Notes: a model not told the origin generated them from the sequence alone. A stretch of DNA of 64,000 nucleotides from an uncultured Bacteroidota bacterium (GCA_937901965.1 CALGSW010000014.1:1-64000), one strand, 5' to 3'. Positions 36,177 through 45,044 are shown, numbered from the stretch's first letter. Numbers and translations are program-made.

Positions 36177-37537
36177 GAAGGATACTCAATGCTGTCTTCA
36201 TACTGGCACTAACTGCCACAACTACCTCCGCTTTTTCACAAAAATACAACAACGGTCTGGTAGACAAAACTATCGCAATTATCGGCAACGATATGATTCA
36301 GCTATCTACAATTGAAGCAGAAGTGCAGATGATGATGGTTCAGGGGGTCACTTCTGATAAAAACATAAGATGTGAAATTTTGGAAGATCTCCTTACTAAT
36401 AAACTCCTCCTGACACAGGCAAGACTGGATAGTCTTAATGTTAGTGCTGAGAACATAGAGGGAGAGTTGAACAACAGAATTCAACAGGTCATGACTCAGC
36501 TCGGAGGAGAGAAGGCCCTTGAAGATTACTTCAAGAAACCTCTGTTTAAACTGAAACAGGAGTGGAGAGAGGCAATACATGAACAACTTCTCACTCAGGA
36601 GATGCAGAGGAAGGTCGCTCAGGGAGCTCCTGAATTAACACCATCAGATGTTGAGGCATTCTACAACAGAACCCCAAAAGACTCGTTGCCCATTATTTCA
36701 ACTCAATATCAAATCAAACAAATAGTTCTTTATCCAAATAAAGAGGCAGCAGTTCTGGCTGTAAAGGAGAGATTACTTGAATTCAGAGAGCGTGTAATGA
36801 AGGGTGAAAAATTTGCAAATCTTGCAACAATTTATTCACAGGACCCTGGAAGTGCAATAAAGGGAGGTGAATTAAGAATGGCCTCCAAACAGCTTTACTG
36901 GCCGGCCTTCTCTGATGCAGCAATGTCTCTGAAGCCGGGTCAGGTATCTCAGATAGTTGAGACACCGGACGGATTTCACCTTATTCAACTTATTGAGAGG
37001 GATGGAGACATGTTCAACGCAAGGCACATTCTTCTTAAACCACTATATACAAGTGAAGACAGAACTACTGCTTTTGCTAAGCTTGACAGTCTGAGGACAA
37101 AAATTCTGGCAGACAGTATTAATTTTGAGACAGCCGCATTAAGGTACTCACAAGACACAAAGACATATATAAACGGTGGACTTATGGCTGAAGAGATGTC
37201 CGGATCATCACTGTTTGAAAAAGACCTTCTGAAACCTGAAGACTACGCAATAATTAAAGACATGAAAGTGGGCGATATCTCAGAACCTTTTGAGTCAACT
37301 GACAATGAAGGCAGAAGCGGGAATACTGTATATAAAATCCTCAAACTTGTAAAAATTGTCCCATCACACGTAGCATCGTTTAAAGATGATTTTAACATCC
37401 TGTTGAATGAAGCTAAAAATCAGGCCTCTTTGAAAGAAATTGACAAGTTTATTACCAAAAAACAGGAGAGTACTTTTATAAGGATTGATCCTATGTTTAC
37501 AGGATGTACCTTTAAAAGAGAGGGCTGGATAAAATAA
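36173..37537 (+). CDS. SurA-like peptidyl-prolyl isomerase
   Basis: 454 residues with a signal peptide (to ~22, AFSQ). SurA N-terminal helices (~30-160; VDKTIAIIGNDMIQLSTIEAE) are followed by two parvulin/PpiC domains: ~175-280 (QIKQIVLYPN, PGSAIKGGELRMASKQLYWPAF) and ~285-390 (NARHILLKP). In Gram-negatives SurA chaperones unfolded outer-membrane proteins in the periplasm. Between another SurA-type protein and an OstA-like gene, it fits outer-membrane assembly. Stop and next start overlap (TAATG). Confidence 0.93.
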   Translation: MRRILNAVFILALTATTTSAFSQKYNNGLVDKTIAIIGNDMIQLSTIEAEVQMMMVQGVTSDKNIRCEILEDLLTNKLLLTQARLDSLNVSAENIEGELNNRIQQVMTQLGGEKALEDYFKKPLFKLKQEWREAIHEQLLTQEMQRKVAQGAPELTPSDVEAFYNRTPKDSLPIISTQYQIKQIVLYPNKEAAVLAVKERLLEFRERVMKGEKFANLATIYSQDPGSAIKGGELRMASKQLYWPAFSDAAMSLKPGQVSQIVETPDGFHLIQLIERDGDMFNARHILLKPLYTSEDRTTAFAKLDSLRTKILADSINFETAALRYSQDTKTYINGGLMAEEMSGSSLFEKDLLKPEDYAIIKDMKVGDISEPFESTDNEGRSGNTVYKILKLVKIVPSHVASFKDDFNILLNEAKNQASLKEIDKFITKKQESTFIRIDPMFTGCTFKREGWIK

Positions 37538-39522
37538 TGTTTGCGCACTTTCTGACTGTAGCTGCAATTGCCCTTTTGGGGCAGGTTACACCGGCAGATA
37601 CATCCGCCGGCAGAAAACTTGTAAGACTTCTTAACGCCGAATCGGCACAGCTTATTGAAAGGGACGGGGTAAACTATAGAAAGGTAAACGGCCCGGCTCA
37701 GTTTCTGCATAATGACACGTACATAATATGTGATTCCGCCATCTGGAATGTTGAACAGAACATTGTGGATGCCCTGGGCAATGTACAGGTTATTCAGAAT
37801 GAGACGGTACTTCTGAGTGATAAAATACACTATATTGCAGACAGCTCTCTTGCTCAGGTTAGAGGAAATCTGGTACAGATGGTTGATAAGGAGAGCAATG
37901 TACTCAGAACTCACTTTCTGGATTTTCATACACGTGACAGCGTTGCCAGATTTTTTCGCGGAGGCAGTATGAGAAATAAAGACGGAGGAACTATTGAGAG
38001 CTCCGAGGGTATATATGAGTCAAAAATTAAACGATTCAAATTCCTTAACAACGTTGAAATGGAATCTGACTCAACTCTGGTGAGGGCAGATTCACTTTCA
38101 TATTTTACTGAGTTAAACAAAGCAGTTTTTCTTGGACTTACTCACGTCTGGCAGGATTCTGTTTACTTAAGGGCAAACAGCGGATGGTACGAAAGAGAGC
38201 AGGAAAAATATCTCTTTTCTGATAAAGCTTATATTCTTACAAAAGAACAGGAGATCTGGGCAGATACAATTTACTACGATAAAAAAATTGAAATAGCAGA
38301 TTTAAGCAACAATATTCAGATAAACGATACTGTCCAGAAAGTCATCTTTTTTGCAGATAAGGGGAGATATATCAAAGAGCCTCTCTCAGCTACACTCTCT
38401 AAGAATCCATCAATGGCATACTACTCAGTAAGTGAAGACAAAAAGGACACACTATTTCTTTCTGCCGATACTTTGAAGTACTACACAAAACCAATGAGAG
38501 AACTTGATACGTCCTTTGTAATTGCAGCCAGAAACAGATACACAGAAGCCAAAAGAGATCCTCTTCAGGTTCTGATTGAAAACGTTAAAAAAGAGAGACA
38601 GTCCCAGCAACTCCAGGCATCAGGGCCACCCAGAGATCCCAAATCCGGAGCTCTGCCACAAGGTGGGGCAAAACCAATTGTTAACCAAGGGAACAATCAG
38701 TCTCAGCCGCCAAAAGACACAGTTACAACACCTGTTCGGGATACAGTTCCTCCCCTTAAACTTGAAGAAGATACTACAACTGTAAGATTCACAATTGCAT
38801 TCAACAACGTTAAAATATTCAGAGGAGATATGCAGGCACGGTCGGACTCACTGACCTTTAACTCCATTGATTCAATAGCCAGACTATATGTGAATCCGGT
38901 TATGTGGAATGAGGGCAGTCAGTTTACTGCTGACAGCATTCAGTTTGTACTTGCAGGAGGGAAACTTACAAAGGCAGAGTTAATGTCCAATGCATACTAT
39001 ATCTCCAGGGAGGATTCACTTTATTTCAATCAAATAAAGAGTACTGATATGATTGGATTTTTCAAAGAAAATTCACTCTCAAGATTTGACGCTCTTGGTG
39101 GAGCATCTCTGCTCTTCTTTCTTGCTGAGGATAGTGTTACAACTATGATGAACGAAAAAGAGTGCAAGTTTTTGAGTGCTGCTATTGACAGCGGAAAACT
39201 GTCAAGAGTAAAATATTTTGACGGAATTAAGAGTGATCTGTTTCCTCTTGTCTCTCTTGAAAAGGGGAAAGACAGACTTAAAGGTTTTATCTGGAGGGAG
39301 AGCGAAAAGCCGGTAACAAGATTTGACGTTTGTAACAGAAATGTGAATCCTTCCGAAAGCGAAAAGTCTTCATTGATTGAGAAACCACTCTTTCCAAACA
39401 CAAGAAGATTCTTCCCTAAAAAAGAGCAGGCCGGGAAACCCGACCTGCCTGATAATAAAAATTCTATAGTGAAGACACCCTCTACCAAATATTCAAAGGT
39501 AGACCATGCATCTTCTTTCTAG
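37537..39522 (+). CDS. OstA-like (LptA/LptD N-terminal family) protein
   Basis: 661 residues. N-terminal signal-like segment (MFAHFLTVAAIALLG). Residues ~40-300 are repeated short beta strands of the OstA/LptA jellyroll type (ADSLSYFTELNKAVFLG, ANSGWYEREQEKYLFSDKAYI). A Pro/Gln/Gly-rich linker (~365-410) separates a second such region (~420-560). There is no C-terminal LptD barrel. LptA-type proteins form the periplasmic bridge for LPS export. It follows the SurA-like gene directly and overlaps the convergent glyA by 41 bases. Confidence 0.85.
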   Translation: MFAHFLTVAAIALLGQVTPADTSAGRKLVRLLNAESAQLIERDGVNYRKVNGPAQFLHNDTYIICDSAIWNVEQNIVDALGNVQVIQNETVLLSDKIHYIADSSLAQVRGNLVQMVDKESNVLRTHFLDFHTRDSVARFFRGGSMRNKDGGTIESSEGIYESKIKRFKFLNNVEMESDSTLVRADSLSYFTELNKAVFLGLTHVWQDSVYLRANSGWYEREQEKYLFSDKAYILTKEQEIWADTIYYDKKIEIADLSNNIQINDTVQKVIFFADKGRYIKEPLSATLSKNPSMAYYSVSEDKKDTLFLSADTLKYYTKPMRELDTSFVIAARNRYTEAKRDPLQVLIENVKKERQSQQLQASGPPRDPKSGALPQGGAKPIVNQGNNQSQPPKDTVTTPVRDTVPPLKLEEDTTTVRFTIAFNNVKIFRGDMQARSDSLTFNSIDSIARLYVNPVMWNEGSQFTADSIQFVLAGGKLTKAELMSNAYYISREDSLYFNQIKSTDMIGFFKENSLSRFDALGGASLLFFLAEDSVTTMMNEKECKFLSAAIDSGKLSRVKYFDGIKSDLFPLVSLEKGKDRLKGFIWRESEKPVTRFDVCNRNVNPSESEKSSLIEKPLFPNTRRFFPKKEQAGKPDLPDNKNSIVKTPSTKYSKVDHASSF

Positions 39523-40762
39523 CTTGCTCTTTTACCTCTTCAATTACCTGTGGATTGTCAATATTTGACAGAACCTTATCAACAAGATCAACGATAAAAG
39601 GCATATCCTTTTCTACAAGTCCTCTTGAAGTAATAGCCGGAGTCCCTACCCTAATGCCGGATGTCTGGAACGGCGACCTGCTGTCAAATGGAACCATATT
39701 TTTATTTACAGTAATATCAGCGGTAACCAAAACTTTTTCTGCTACTTTTCCTGTAAGGTCAGGGAATTTACACCTCAGGTCAATAAGCATCAGGTGATTA
39801 TCTGTTCCTCCGGACACTACTTTATAACCCTTGTCAATAAATGCAGCAGCCATTGCAGCAGCATTTTTCTTGACTTGCAGCTGGTAATTCTTAAACTCTG
39901 GCTGAAGAGCCTCAAAGAAAGATACAGCCTTTGCTGCTATACAGTGTTCCAGTGGACCACCCTGTATACCGGGAAATACACTTGAGTTTAGAACGGCAGA
40001 CATCATCTTTGTCTCGCCTTTAGGTGTTTTAATTCCAAATGGATTCTCAAAATCTTTACCCATCAGGATAATACCCCCTCTTGGACCTCTCAGAGTTTTA
40101 TGTGTGGTTGATGTTACAATATGGGCATGTTTTACAGGGTTCTCAAGCAAACCGGCAGCTATCAAACCAGCAGGATGTGCCATATCTACCATGAAAATTG
40201 CACCTATTTTATCTGCAATTGAACGCATCCTTGCCCAGTCCCACTCTCTTGAGTAAGCCGATGCCCCGCCTACGATAAGCTTAGGTTTGAATTCAAGTGC
40301 CTTTCTCTCCATATCATCGTAATCAACAGTACCAGTCTCTTCGTTTAGCTGGTAAGCAACCGCATTGTACCACAATCCGGACATGTTAACCGGAGAACCG
40401 TGAGTTAAATGGCCACCGTGAGCAAGATCAAGTCCCATAAAGGTATCTCCCGGCTTTAGACAAGCCATGAATACGGCCATGTTTGCCTGAGCACCTGAGT
40501 GAGGCTGTACATTTGCATATTCGGCATCAAAAAGCTGACACAGTCTGTCAATGGCAAGCTGCTCAACCTGGTCCACAACTTCACATCCACCGTAATATCT
40601 GGCACCAGGATAACCCTCTGCATATTTATTTGTTAGTACCGAACCAAGTGCGGAAAGAACCTGGGGTGTTACAAAGTTCTCTGATGCAATAAGCTCTATA
40701 CCGTGAAGTTGGCGATTCTCCTCTTTCTTAATCAACTCGGAAATTTGAAGATCTTGTTTCAT
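39482..40762 (-). CDS. glyA: serine hydroxymethyltransferase
   Basis: 426 residues, PLP-dependent. Interconverts serine and glycine with transfer of a one-carbon unit to tetrahydrofolate. The Schiff-base Lys lies in VTSTTHKTLRGPRGG near 227, and HSGAQANMAVF and DMAHPAGLIAAG are conserved. Length is normal. Its last 41 bases overlap the 3' end of the OstA-like gene on the other strand. The minus strand carries TACCTTTG (40811-40804) as a possible -7 box, 42 bases upstream. It shares the folate one-carbon pool with ftcD. Confidence 0.97.
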   Translation of the reverse strand: MKQDLQISELIKKEENRQLHGIELIASENFVTPQVLSALGSVLTNKYAEGYPGARYYGGCEVVDQVEQLAIDRLCQLFDAEYANVQPHSGAQANMAVFMACLKPGDTFMGLDLAHGGHLTHGSPVNMSGLWYNAVAYQLNEETGTVDYDDMERKALEFKPKLIVGGASAYSREWDWARMRSIADKIGAIFMVDMAHPAGLIAAGLLENPVKHAHIVTSTTHKTLRGPRGGIILMGKDFENPFGIKTPKGETKMMSAVLNSSVFPGIQGGPLEHCIAAKAVSFFEALQPEFKNYQLQVKKNAAAMAAAFIDKGYKVVSGGTDNHLMLIDLRCKFPDLTGKVAEKVLVTADITVNKNMVPFDSRSPFQTSGIRVGTPAITSRGLVEKDMPFIVDLVDKVLSNIDNPQVIEEVKEQARKKMHGLPLNIW

Positions 40763-40840
40763 TTTGTTATTTTTTGCTAATAAAATGCTTCTGAAAAAGT
40801 CTCCAAAGGTACAAAATTTTTTCAGCTAATTACTTTTTAT

Positions 40841-42361
40841 TTACTTTTTTAGGGTTATTAATATAACACCATCTTTACCCTTTTCTCCATACAATCTTGT
40901 AGCGGCCTCCCCTTTGAGAACATCAATTGTGGTTATAGTTTTAGGATCAATCTTGTCAAGATTTGTCCCCTCCTGTACTATCCCATCAATCACATAAAGA
41001 GGTCTAGCATCTCTGTCTGACATTTTAACCACAATCTTTTCAACATTTTTTGTATTTCCTCCGCCCTCTTGTTTGGCCTTATTTGTTGTAATTACAATAA
41101 CGCCATCTTTTGCCCTGCCCCCGTATTGCTCCATAGCTTTCTCTCCCTTGAACACCCTAACCTCACTAATATCTTTTGAATCAATTTGTTTTATCATCTC
41201 TTTGTCTTTTTCAATTCCATCAACAAAGACAATTACATTAGTTGTATCTCCTGACGATTTGAATGCAGCCACTTTAATATCAGTTTTAACTTTAACGTTA
41301 ACATCGTTCAAAGTCGTATCAATGTTGTAGACAAATACTTTGACATTCCTTTTAATATCGGCAGTATCTTTTCTATCCTCTTCAACTTTATTGACAACAA
41401 TCCTTGTCATTTTTGTTTTGATTGTATCTCTCTGAATAAAATCAGTAACTTTGAGTTCAGAAACCGGTTCCAGAACTGATGTTACCTCCTCTGTTGCAAA
41501 AGCTGCAACAGCAAACATAGATAGTGGCACAAGGAATAACGCCTTAAGTGCATTAATTTTTTGGGATTTTTTCTTCGAAATCATGGTAATTCTGTTTTTA
41601 AGTTTACTTTGATTAAAGCTGTTGGCCATAGAGTAGAGCCTGTCGCCAACAGCTTTTTTAATTAATAATAACTGATATTTTTTTGCATCGATGCCATGGT
41701 TGATGACAGCCTCGTCGGCCTGGTATTCATGAATATTCTGTAGCTCTCTCTTAAGCAGATAAGCAGCGGGATTAAACCAGTGTATTATCTTTACTACTTC
41801 TGCAACAATGAGATCAACTGAGTGTTTGTTTGAAATATGAGAAAGCTCATGGATAATAATCTCTGCCCCACTCTCTTTATAATCTTTTTCTGAAATAACA
41901 ATATACCTCATCCAGGAAAAAGGGGCCTTTTCCTTACTATGAATGATTAGCTTGATTCCGTTTTGAATAAGAATTCTTTTTGAGTTCTTTATCCTTAGCA
42001 TCATTACCATTTGAATAAATGACACAAGCGACCTGGCCAGTGAAATTGTCGCGCCCGTCATATAGATTATCAGCATCCAAATCAGGAAGGAGTTGTCCTC
42101 AGCAGCCACGTTATCAGAGATAGATGCCGGATCTGCCATTGCCAGTAGCGCCTCAAAATTGAGAGCCATTCCAGAATATGGTGTCTCACTACCTACAGAG
42201 ATATTAATAACGGGCAAGATAAGAGAGAGTCCAAACAGACATAAAATTATTATTCTGTTGAATCTGTAAAGAGTTTCTCTGCTTAGTGCAGCCGTAAAAA
42301 AGAGGTAGAAAACAGCCAGACACAGAGAGGATTTAAGAATATATACAAATATATCACCCAT
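40841..42361 (-). CDS. M56 (BlaR1-type) membrane metallopeptidase with two receptor-plug-like segments
   Basis: 506 residues from the ATG at 42361, 7 bases after blaI stops (an earlier in-frame ATG at 42421 would overlap blaI). Several membrane helices surround the cytoplasmic M56 domain with IIHELSHISNKH (HExxH), typical of BlaR1/MecR1. After a further membrane segment (~285-305), the C-terminal part is not a penicillin-binding sensor: it holds two repeats of the TonB-receptor plug motif, VRVFKGEKAMEQYGGRAKDG and PLYVIDGIVQ...IDVLKGEAATRLYGEKGKDG, each ending in VIVIT/VILIT. I infer a sensor that cleaves the BlaI-type repressor, with an input unlike beta-lactam binding. Confidence 0.9.
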   Translation of the reverse strand: MGDIFVYILKSSLCLAVFYLFFTAALSRETLYRFNRIIILCLFGLSLILPVINISVGSETPYSGMALNFEALLAMADPASISDNVAAEDNSFLIWMLIIYMTGATISLARSLVSFIQMVMMLRIKNSKRILIQNGIKLIIHSKEKAPFSWMRYIVISEKDYKESGAEIIIHELSHISNKHSVDLIVAEVVKIIHWFNPAAYLLKRELQNIHEYQADEAVINHGIDAKKYQLLLIKKAVGDRLYSMANSFNQSKLKNRITMISKKKSQKINALKALFLVPLSMFAVAAFATEEVTSVLEPVSELKVTDFIQRDTIKTKMTRIVVNKVEEDRKDTADIKRNVKVFVYNIDTTLNDVNVKVKTDIKVAAFKSSGDTTNVIVFVDGIEKDKEMIKQIDSKDISEVRVFKGEKAMEQYGGRAKDGVIVITTNKAKQEGGGNTKNVEKIVVKMSDRDARPLYVIDGIVQEGTNLDKIDPKTITTIDVLKGEAATRLYGEKGKDGVILITLKK

Positions 42362-42368
42362 TACATTT

Positions 42369-42761
42369 TTAATGATTTTTGTTTTTCTCCACGCTGTCAA
42401 TAAGTTTTCTAAGCTCTTCAACAGATATTTCTTCCTGTTCTATCAATGAAGAGACAACTCCCAGATAAGAGCTTTTAAAATATTTATTTACTACTCTTTT
42501 GAGGGCTCCTTTTTTATATTCCTCTTTAGATATAAGAGAAAAATATCTGTATGTATTCCCAAAAGAGTGATGTCCTACAAAACCCTTATCCTCAAGACCC
42601 CTGACAATAGTGGAAAGAGTATTAAAATGGGGTTTGGGATCATCATACAAGTTGAGCAGCTCTCTTACAAAAAGCTCACCCCTGGACCAGAAGTGATTCA
42701 TAATCTCCTCTTCCTTTGCTGTGAGTCTCTGAATTACATTAATTTTATTTTCATCCATCAT
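42369..42761 (-). CDS. BlaI/MecI-family repressor
   Basis: 130 residues from the ATG at 42761 (MMDENKINVIQRLTAKEEEIM). Winged-helix domain ~12-85 with LSTIVRGLEDKGFVGHHSFGNTYRY, then a dimerisation helix region (~90-125). Upstream in-frame codons are excluded since they overlap the promoter -7 box. It pairs with the M56 peptidase downstream (gap 7 bases), as in bla/mec-type systems where the peptidase inactivates the repressor. A phased operator array covers its promoter, so it is probably autoregulated. No beta-lactamase gene is beside it. Confidence 0.93.
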   Translation of the reverse strand: MMDENKINVIQRLTAKEEEIMNHFWSRGELFVRELLNLYDDPKPHFNTLSTIVRGLEDKGFVGHHSFGNTYRYFSLISKEEYKKGALKRVVNKYFKSSYLGVVSSLIEQEEISVEELRKLIDSVEKNKNH

Positions 42762-42789
42762 ACTGTACGTTGATAGTTTATATGTTTTA

Positions 42790-42866
42790 TACAAATGTAA
42801 CTAATTATTTTAGTTGCGCAACTATTTTATTTAGTTCTTAAACTATTTATTTTAGTTAGACGACAA
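42790..42866 (-). promoter_or_regulatory. BlaI operator array (four sites, 21-bp period) overlapping a consensus promoter
   Basis: Two palindromic 14-mers, TAGTTGCGCAACTA (42811-42824) and TAGTTCTTAAACTA (42832-42845), are flanked at exactly the same 21-base step by half-matching sites TACAAATGTAACTA (42790-42803) and TAGTTAGACGACAA (42853-42866). The three 7-base linkers are all A/T. On the minus strand, TTG (42821-42819) lies in the second site and TACATTTG (42799-42792) in the first, with exactly 19 bases between, so the repressor sites cover both promoter boxes. TSS would fall ~26 nt before blaI. Confidence 0.8.
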
Positions 42867-42999
42867 GTATTTATATAGTCAGTAACCAAATACTCAACGA
42901 CACATGAGTTCGTTACAATTGATTATGATAAGATTATATAAGTAATATTACATTTTTACGGACTACTCTGTGAAAGGGTAGGCAGTAAATTCTGTAAAT
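42867..42999. other. intergenic, nothing recognised
   Basis: AT-rich sequence between the operator array and the repeat island. I see no gene, promoter or hairpin that I can support. Confidence 0.5.
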
Positions 43000-43197
43000 C
43001 CTTCCCAGTCAACCGCAGCCCCTCCGGAACTTTTCCTCTTCATCCGCTGCGCTGCTTCCGGCGGAGGTTCCTTCGTGGCTCGGTTGACCGGGAAGGTGAT
43101 TAAGTATGACTTTGCAAGTGTGATCTATGCCTTTGCAAATGAAACCCGCCTTTGACAGCGAACCCCGGATGACTGTAACTTTCAAACAGTGAGTGAC

Positions 43198-43240
43198 TTG
43201 ACACTTTACCCCTGGGGTGATTCCAGGGGTAAAGTGTCAA
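43198..43240. repeat. 18-bp perfect hairpin inside the repeat island
   Basis: 43198-43215 and 43223-43240 are exact complements (TTGACACTTTACCCCTGG) with a 7-base loop. The arm and loop match the arm of the 275-382 element at 20 of 23 positions. Here the shared motif points inward; in the 275-382 element it points outward. Confidence 0.88.
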
Positions 43241-43259
43241 TTATCAATTAATCTGCTTG

Positions 43260-43320
43260 TTGCAGGCGTGCGTGTTTAGATCGGTTCTCACAGATTTGCG
43301 GATTGAACGTTGCAGGCGTG
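43260..43320. repeat. direct repeat of TTGCAGGCGTG, 50 bp apart
   Basis: TTGCAGGCGTG occurs at 43260-43270 and 43310-43320. The second copy overlaps the left arm of the next inverted repeat. Confidence 0.7.
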
Positions 43321-43447
43321 GGTGGGACGAACCTCCATGGGATTAAATTTCAATGTATTCCAAAATACAAATCTTTTAAAATCAAAAGATTATATTTTGC
43401 AATTAGCACATAGCGAGGTATATAGAGGTTCGTCCCACCCACGCCTG
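43313..43447. repeat. 23-bp perfect inverted repeat with 89-bp spacer
   Basis: Arms 43313-43335 and 43425-43447 (CAGGCGTGGGTGGGACGAAC and on) are exact reverse complements. The spacer is AT-rich and holds a smaller hairpin AATCTTTT/AAAAGATT (43370-43391). It sits in the core of the repeat island. Confidence 0.85.
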
Positions 43448-43668
43448 TGCTCTGACAGGCCAACCCGGTACACATAAAAGAACAAATCCCACTGCCGAAT
43501 GGCTTAACACTGCAAAGCACCACTTTAAAATGGCCGAAAGTCCGTGTACTCAGTGAAAAGTAATTCAGTTCCATCCTTCCCCGGCCAACCGAGCCACGAA
43601 GGAACCTCCGCCACAGCGAACGAAGAGAGCGAGGAGGAAAAGTTCCGGAGGGGCTGCGGTTGACCGGG

Positions 43669-43760
43669 GAAGGATGCAGTAGCAGACTTGGAGAAGGATG
43701 CAGAAACAGACTGAGAAGTATGCAGATGCCGACGAAGAAAGGCTGCAGAAGCGGAACAGG
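43669..43760. repeat. degenerate 22-24 bp tandem repeats
   Basis: GAAGGATGCAG (43669), GAAGGATGCAG (43693), GAAGTATGCAG (43715) and GAAAGGCTGCAG (43737) recur at steps of 24, 22 and 22 bases with loosely conserved CAGAC/GCCGAC tails. The first copy overlaps the right end of the repeat island. No coding sense is apparent. Confidence 0.6.
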
Positions 43761-43800
43761 GAAGAGGAGGAGTTGAATATTGGCTGAGATAAGAAATACA

Positions 43801-43838
43801 AAAAAAAGAGACCGACTAAAATTAATTAGCCGGTCTCT
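43801..43838 (-). terminator. ompA-family gene terminator
   Basis: 13-bp stem (43807-43819 with 43826-43838, one mismatch), 6-base loop, followed on the minus strand by a T run of at least six. Confidence 0.85.
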
Positions 43839-43859
43839 ATGTGTATTTATTATTGCTAA

Positions 43860-45044
43860 CTAGTTCTCAACAATAACAACTCTGTTAAGTACTGGTTTTC
43901 CAAATGGTTCGTCTTTGTCACCTTTAGCAATTACTTCAAGTTGACTTGGATTTACACCAAATTTATTTACAAGTACGTCATATACTTTATTAGCGCGTTT
44001 CTCGCTGAGAGTCTGATTAATTCTTGCATTACCTGTAGCTTTATCTGCAGAGCCCTGAATTTTGAACTTCTTGCCTGATTTCTTAATAATATCAGCAGCA
44101 TAGCCAAGGTTAATAATCTCTTTATCTGAAAGTTCAGCTTTGTTTAACTGGAAGAATACAGCTAGTGGAGATACAATATACTCAGGCTCAGGTTTTACAA
44201 CTTGTGCTTTTCTTGATTTCTCAGCTGCAAGTTCGTCAGCAATACGTTTAGCATTAGCGTCTTTGTCTGCAAGTTGTTTTTCAAGAGCAGCAATACGATT
44301 GTTGTAAGGAGTGTAATCAGCAGGTTCAACCTTTACATATTTCTCAAAATCTCTCCTAGGGAAATTGTAGCTAAGGCCAATACTTGCTGTGCTCATACCT
44401 TCCCATCTGCTACCTCTTGAAACATTGTCAAATGATTCATTAACGATCATATGTCTGATCTCTACATTGAGGTCAAGAGCATCTGAAAGGCGAATCTGGT
44501 TTAATAGACCAACTGTCAAGCCAAGCTCATTGTTTGCTTTCTTAGCAGGATTCCAGTCTTTAACATTTGAAGATCTTGCCCAGCCAAGACCTGCGAAAGG
44601 AACAAGGTCCCAGGTTCTGTCCGGTCTGTAACCTCCTATTGCATTTGAAATATTCCACATAACATCACCATGAAGGTTCATTACGTTGAATTTTTCAGTT
44701 TGATATCCATCTACTGTTGTTGATGCATCTTTTGATATGTAAGCATTATCGCCAGGATAGAAATATGTTTTACCCTTAGCTCTAAGGCCTGCATACTGCA
44801 GACGAAGGCCAATTGTAGGAGTAATCCACTTACCTACTGACAGATCCAATGCAGGAGATAATCTCTCCTGAAGCTCCATCTTGTTGTCGTACTCGCTGAA
44901 ATAGAGGTTAAGACCACCGCCTACTGAGATAAACCAGTTATCCCATACACCGTTGGTAAGGTAAGGACCTCTCTTGCTCTCCTGTTGGGCAAAAGCCGAA
45001 ACAGCAAACATCAGCAAAACCAGTGTAAAAAATGTTCTTTTCAT
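43860..45044 (-). CDS. OmpA-family outer-membrane protein
   Basis: 394 residues with signal peptide (FAVSAFAQ near 20). N-terminal 8-strand barrel (~25-230; WDNWFISVGGGLNLYFSEYDN), a coiled-coil-like Lys/Ala/Glu-rich linker (~245-285; RIAALEKQLADKDANAKRIADE avoided in part) and a C-terminal OmpA domain (~295-394) with FQLNKAELSDKE and the peptidoglycan-binding LSEKRANKVYDVL pattern. It ties the outer membrane to the cell wall and is usually abundant. A minus-strand promoter lies ~145 nt upstream, giving a long mRNA leader. Confidence 0.94.
   Translation of the reverse strand: MKRTFFTLVLLMFAVSAFAQQESKRGPYLTNGVWDNWFISVGGGLNLYFSEYDNKMELQERLSPALDLSVGKWITPTIGLRLQYAGLRAKGKTYFYPGDNAYISKDASTTVDGYQTEKFNVMNLHGDVMWNISNAIGGYRPDRTWDLVPFAGLGWARSSNVKDWNPAKKANNELGLTVGLLNQIRLSDALDLNVEIRHMIVNESFDNVSRGSRWEGMSTASIGLSYNFPRRDFEKYVKVEPADYTPYNNRIAALEKQLADKDANAKRIADELAAEKSRKAQVVKPEPEYIVSPLAVFFQLNKAELSDKEIINLGYAADIIKKSGKKFKIQGSADKATGNARINQTLSEKRANKVYDVLVNKFGVNPSQLEVIAKGDKDEPFGKPVLNRVVIVEN

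Larger units (their letters stand above)
43000..43676. repeat. 677-bp repeat island with ~100-bp inverted terminal repeats
   Basis: Left end 43000-43096 and right end 43572-43676 are near-identical in inverted orientation: 43000-43036 matches the reverse complement of 43636-43673, and 43060-43096 that of 43576-43612. Each end is itself a stem: 43000-43015 with 43081-43096 (one mismatch) and 43572-43591 with 43657-43676 (one mismatch). Between them lie two more palindromes listed separately. No transposase or target duplication is seen. It is GC-richer than its surroundings. Likely a non-autonomous mobile or structural element. Confidence 0.8.

Noticed and set aside
40841..42761. Beta-lactam resistance regulatory system
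   Set aside because: The BlaI/M56 pair is real, but there is no beta-lactamase beside it and the peptidase lacks a penicillin-binding sensor domain.
43000..43760. Possible CRISPR array
   Set aside because: Repeats are inverted or degenerate, spacers are not of uniform length, and no cas gene is in the window.
43350..43801. Minus-strand open frames of 74 and 78 codons in the repeat island
   Set aside because: They run through palindromic arms and tandem repeats, and the translations (Ser/Cys/Phe-rich) follow the repeat structure rather than a protein family.
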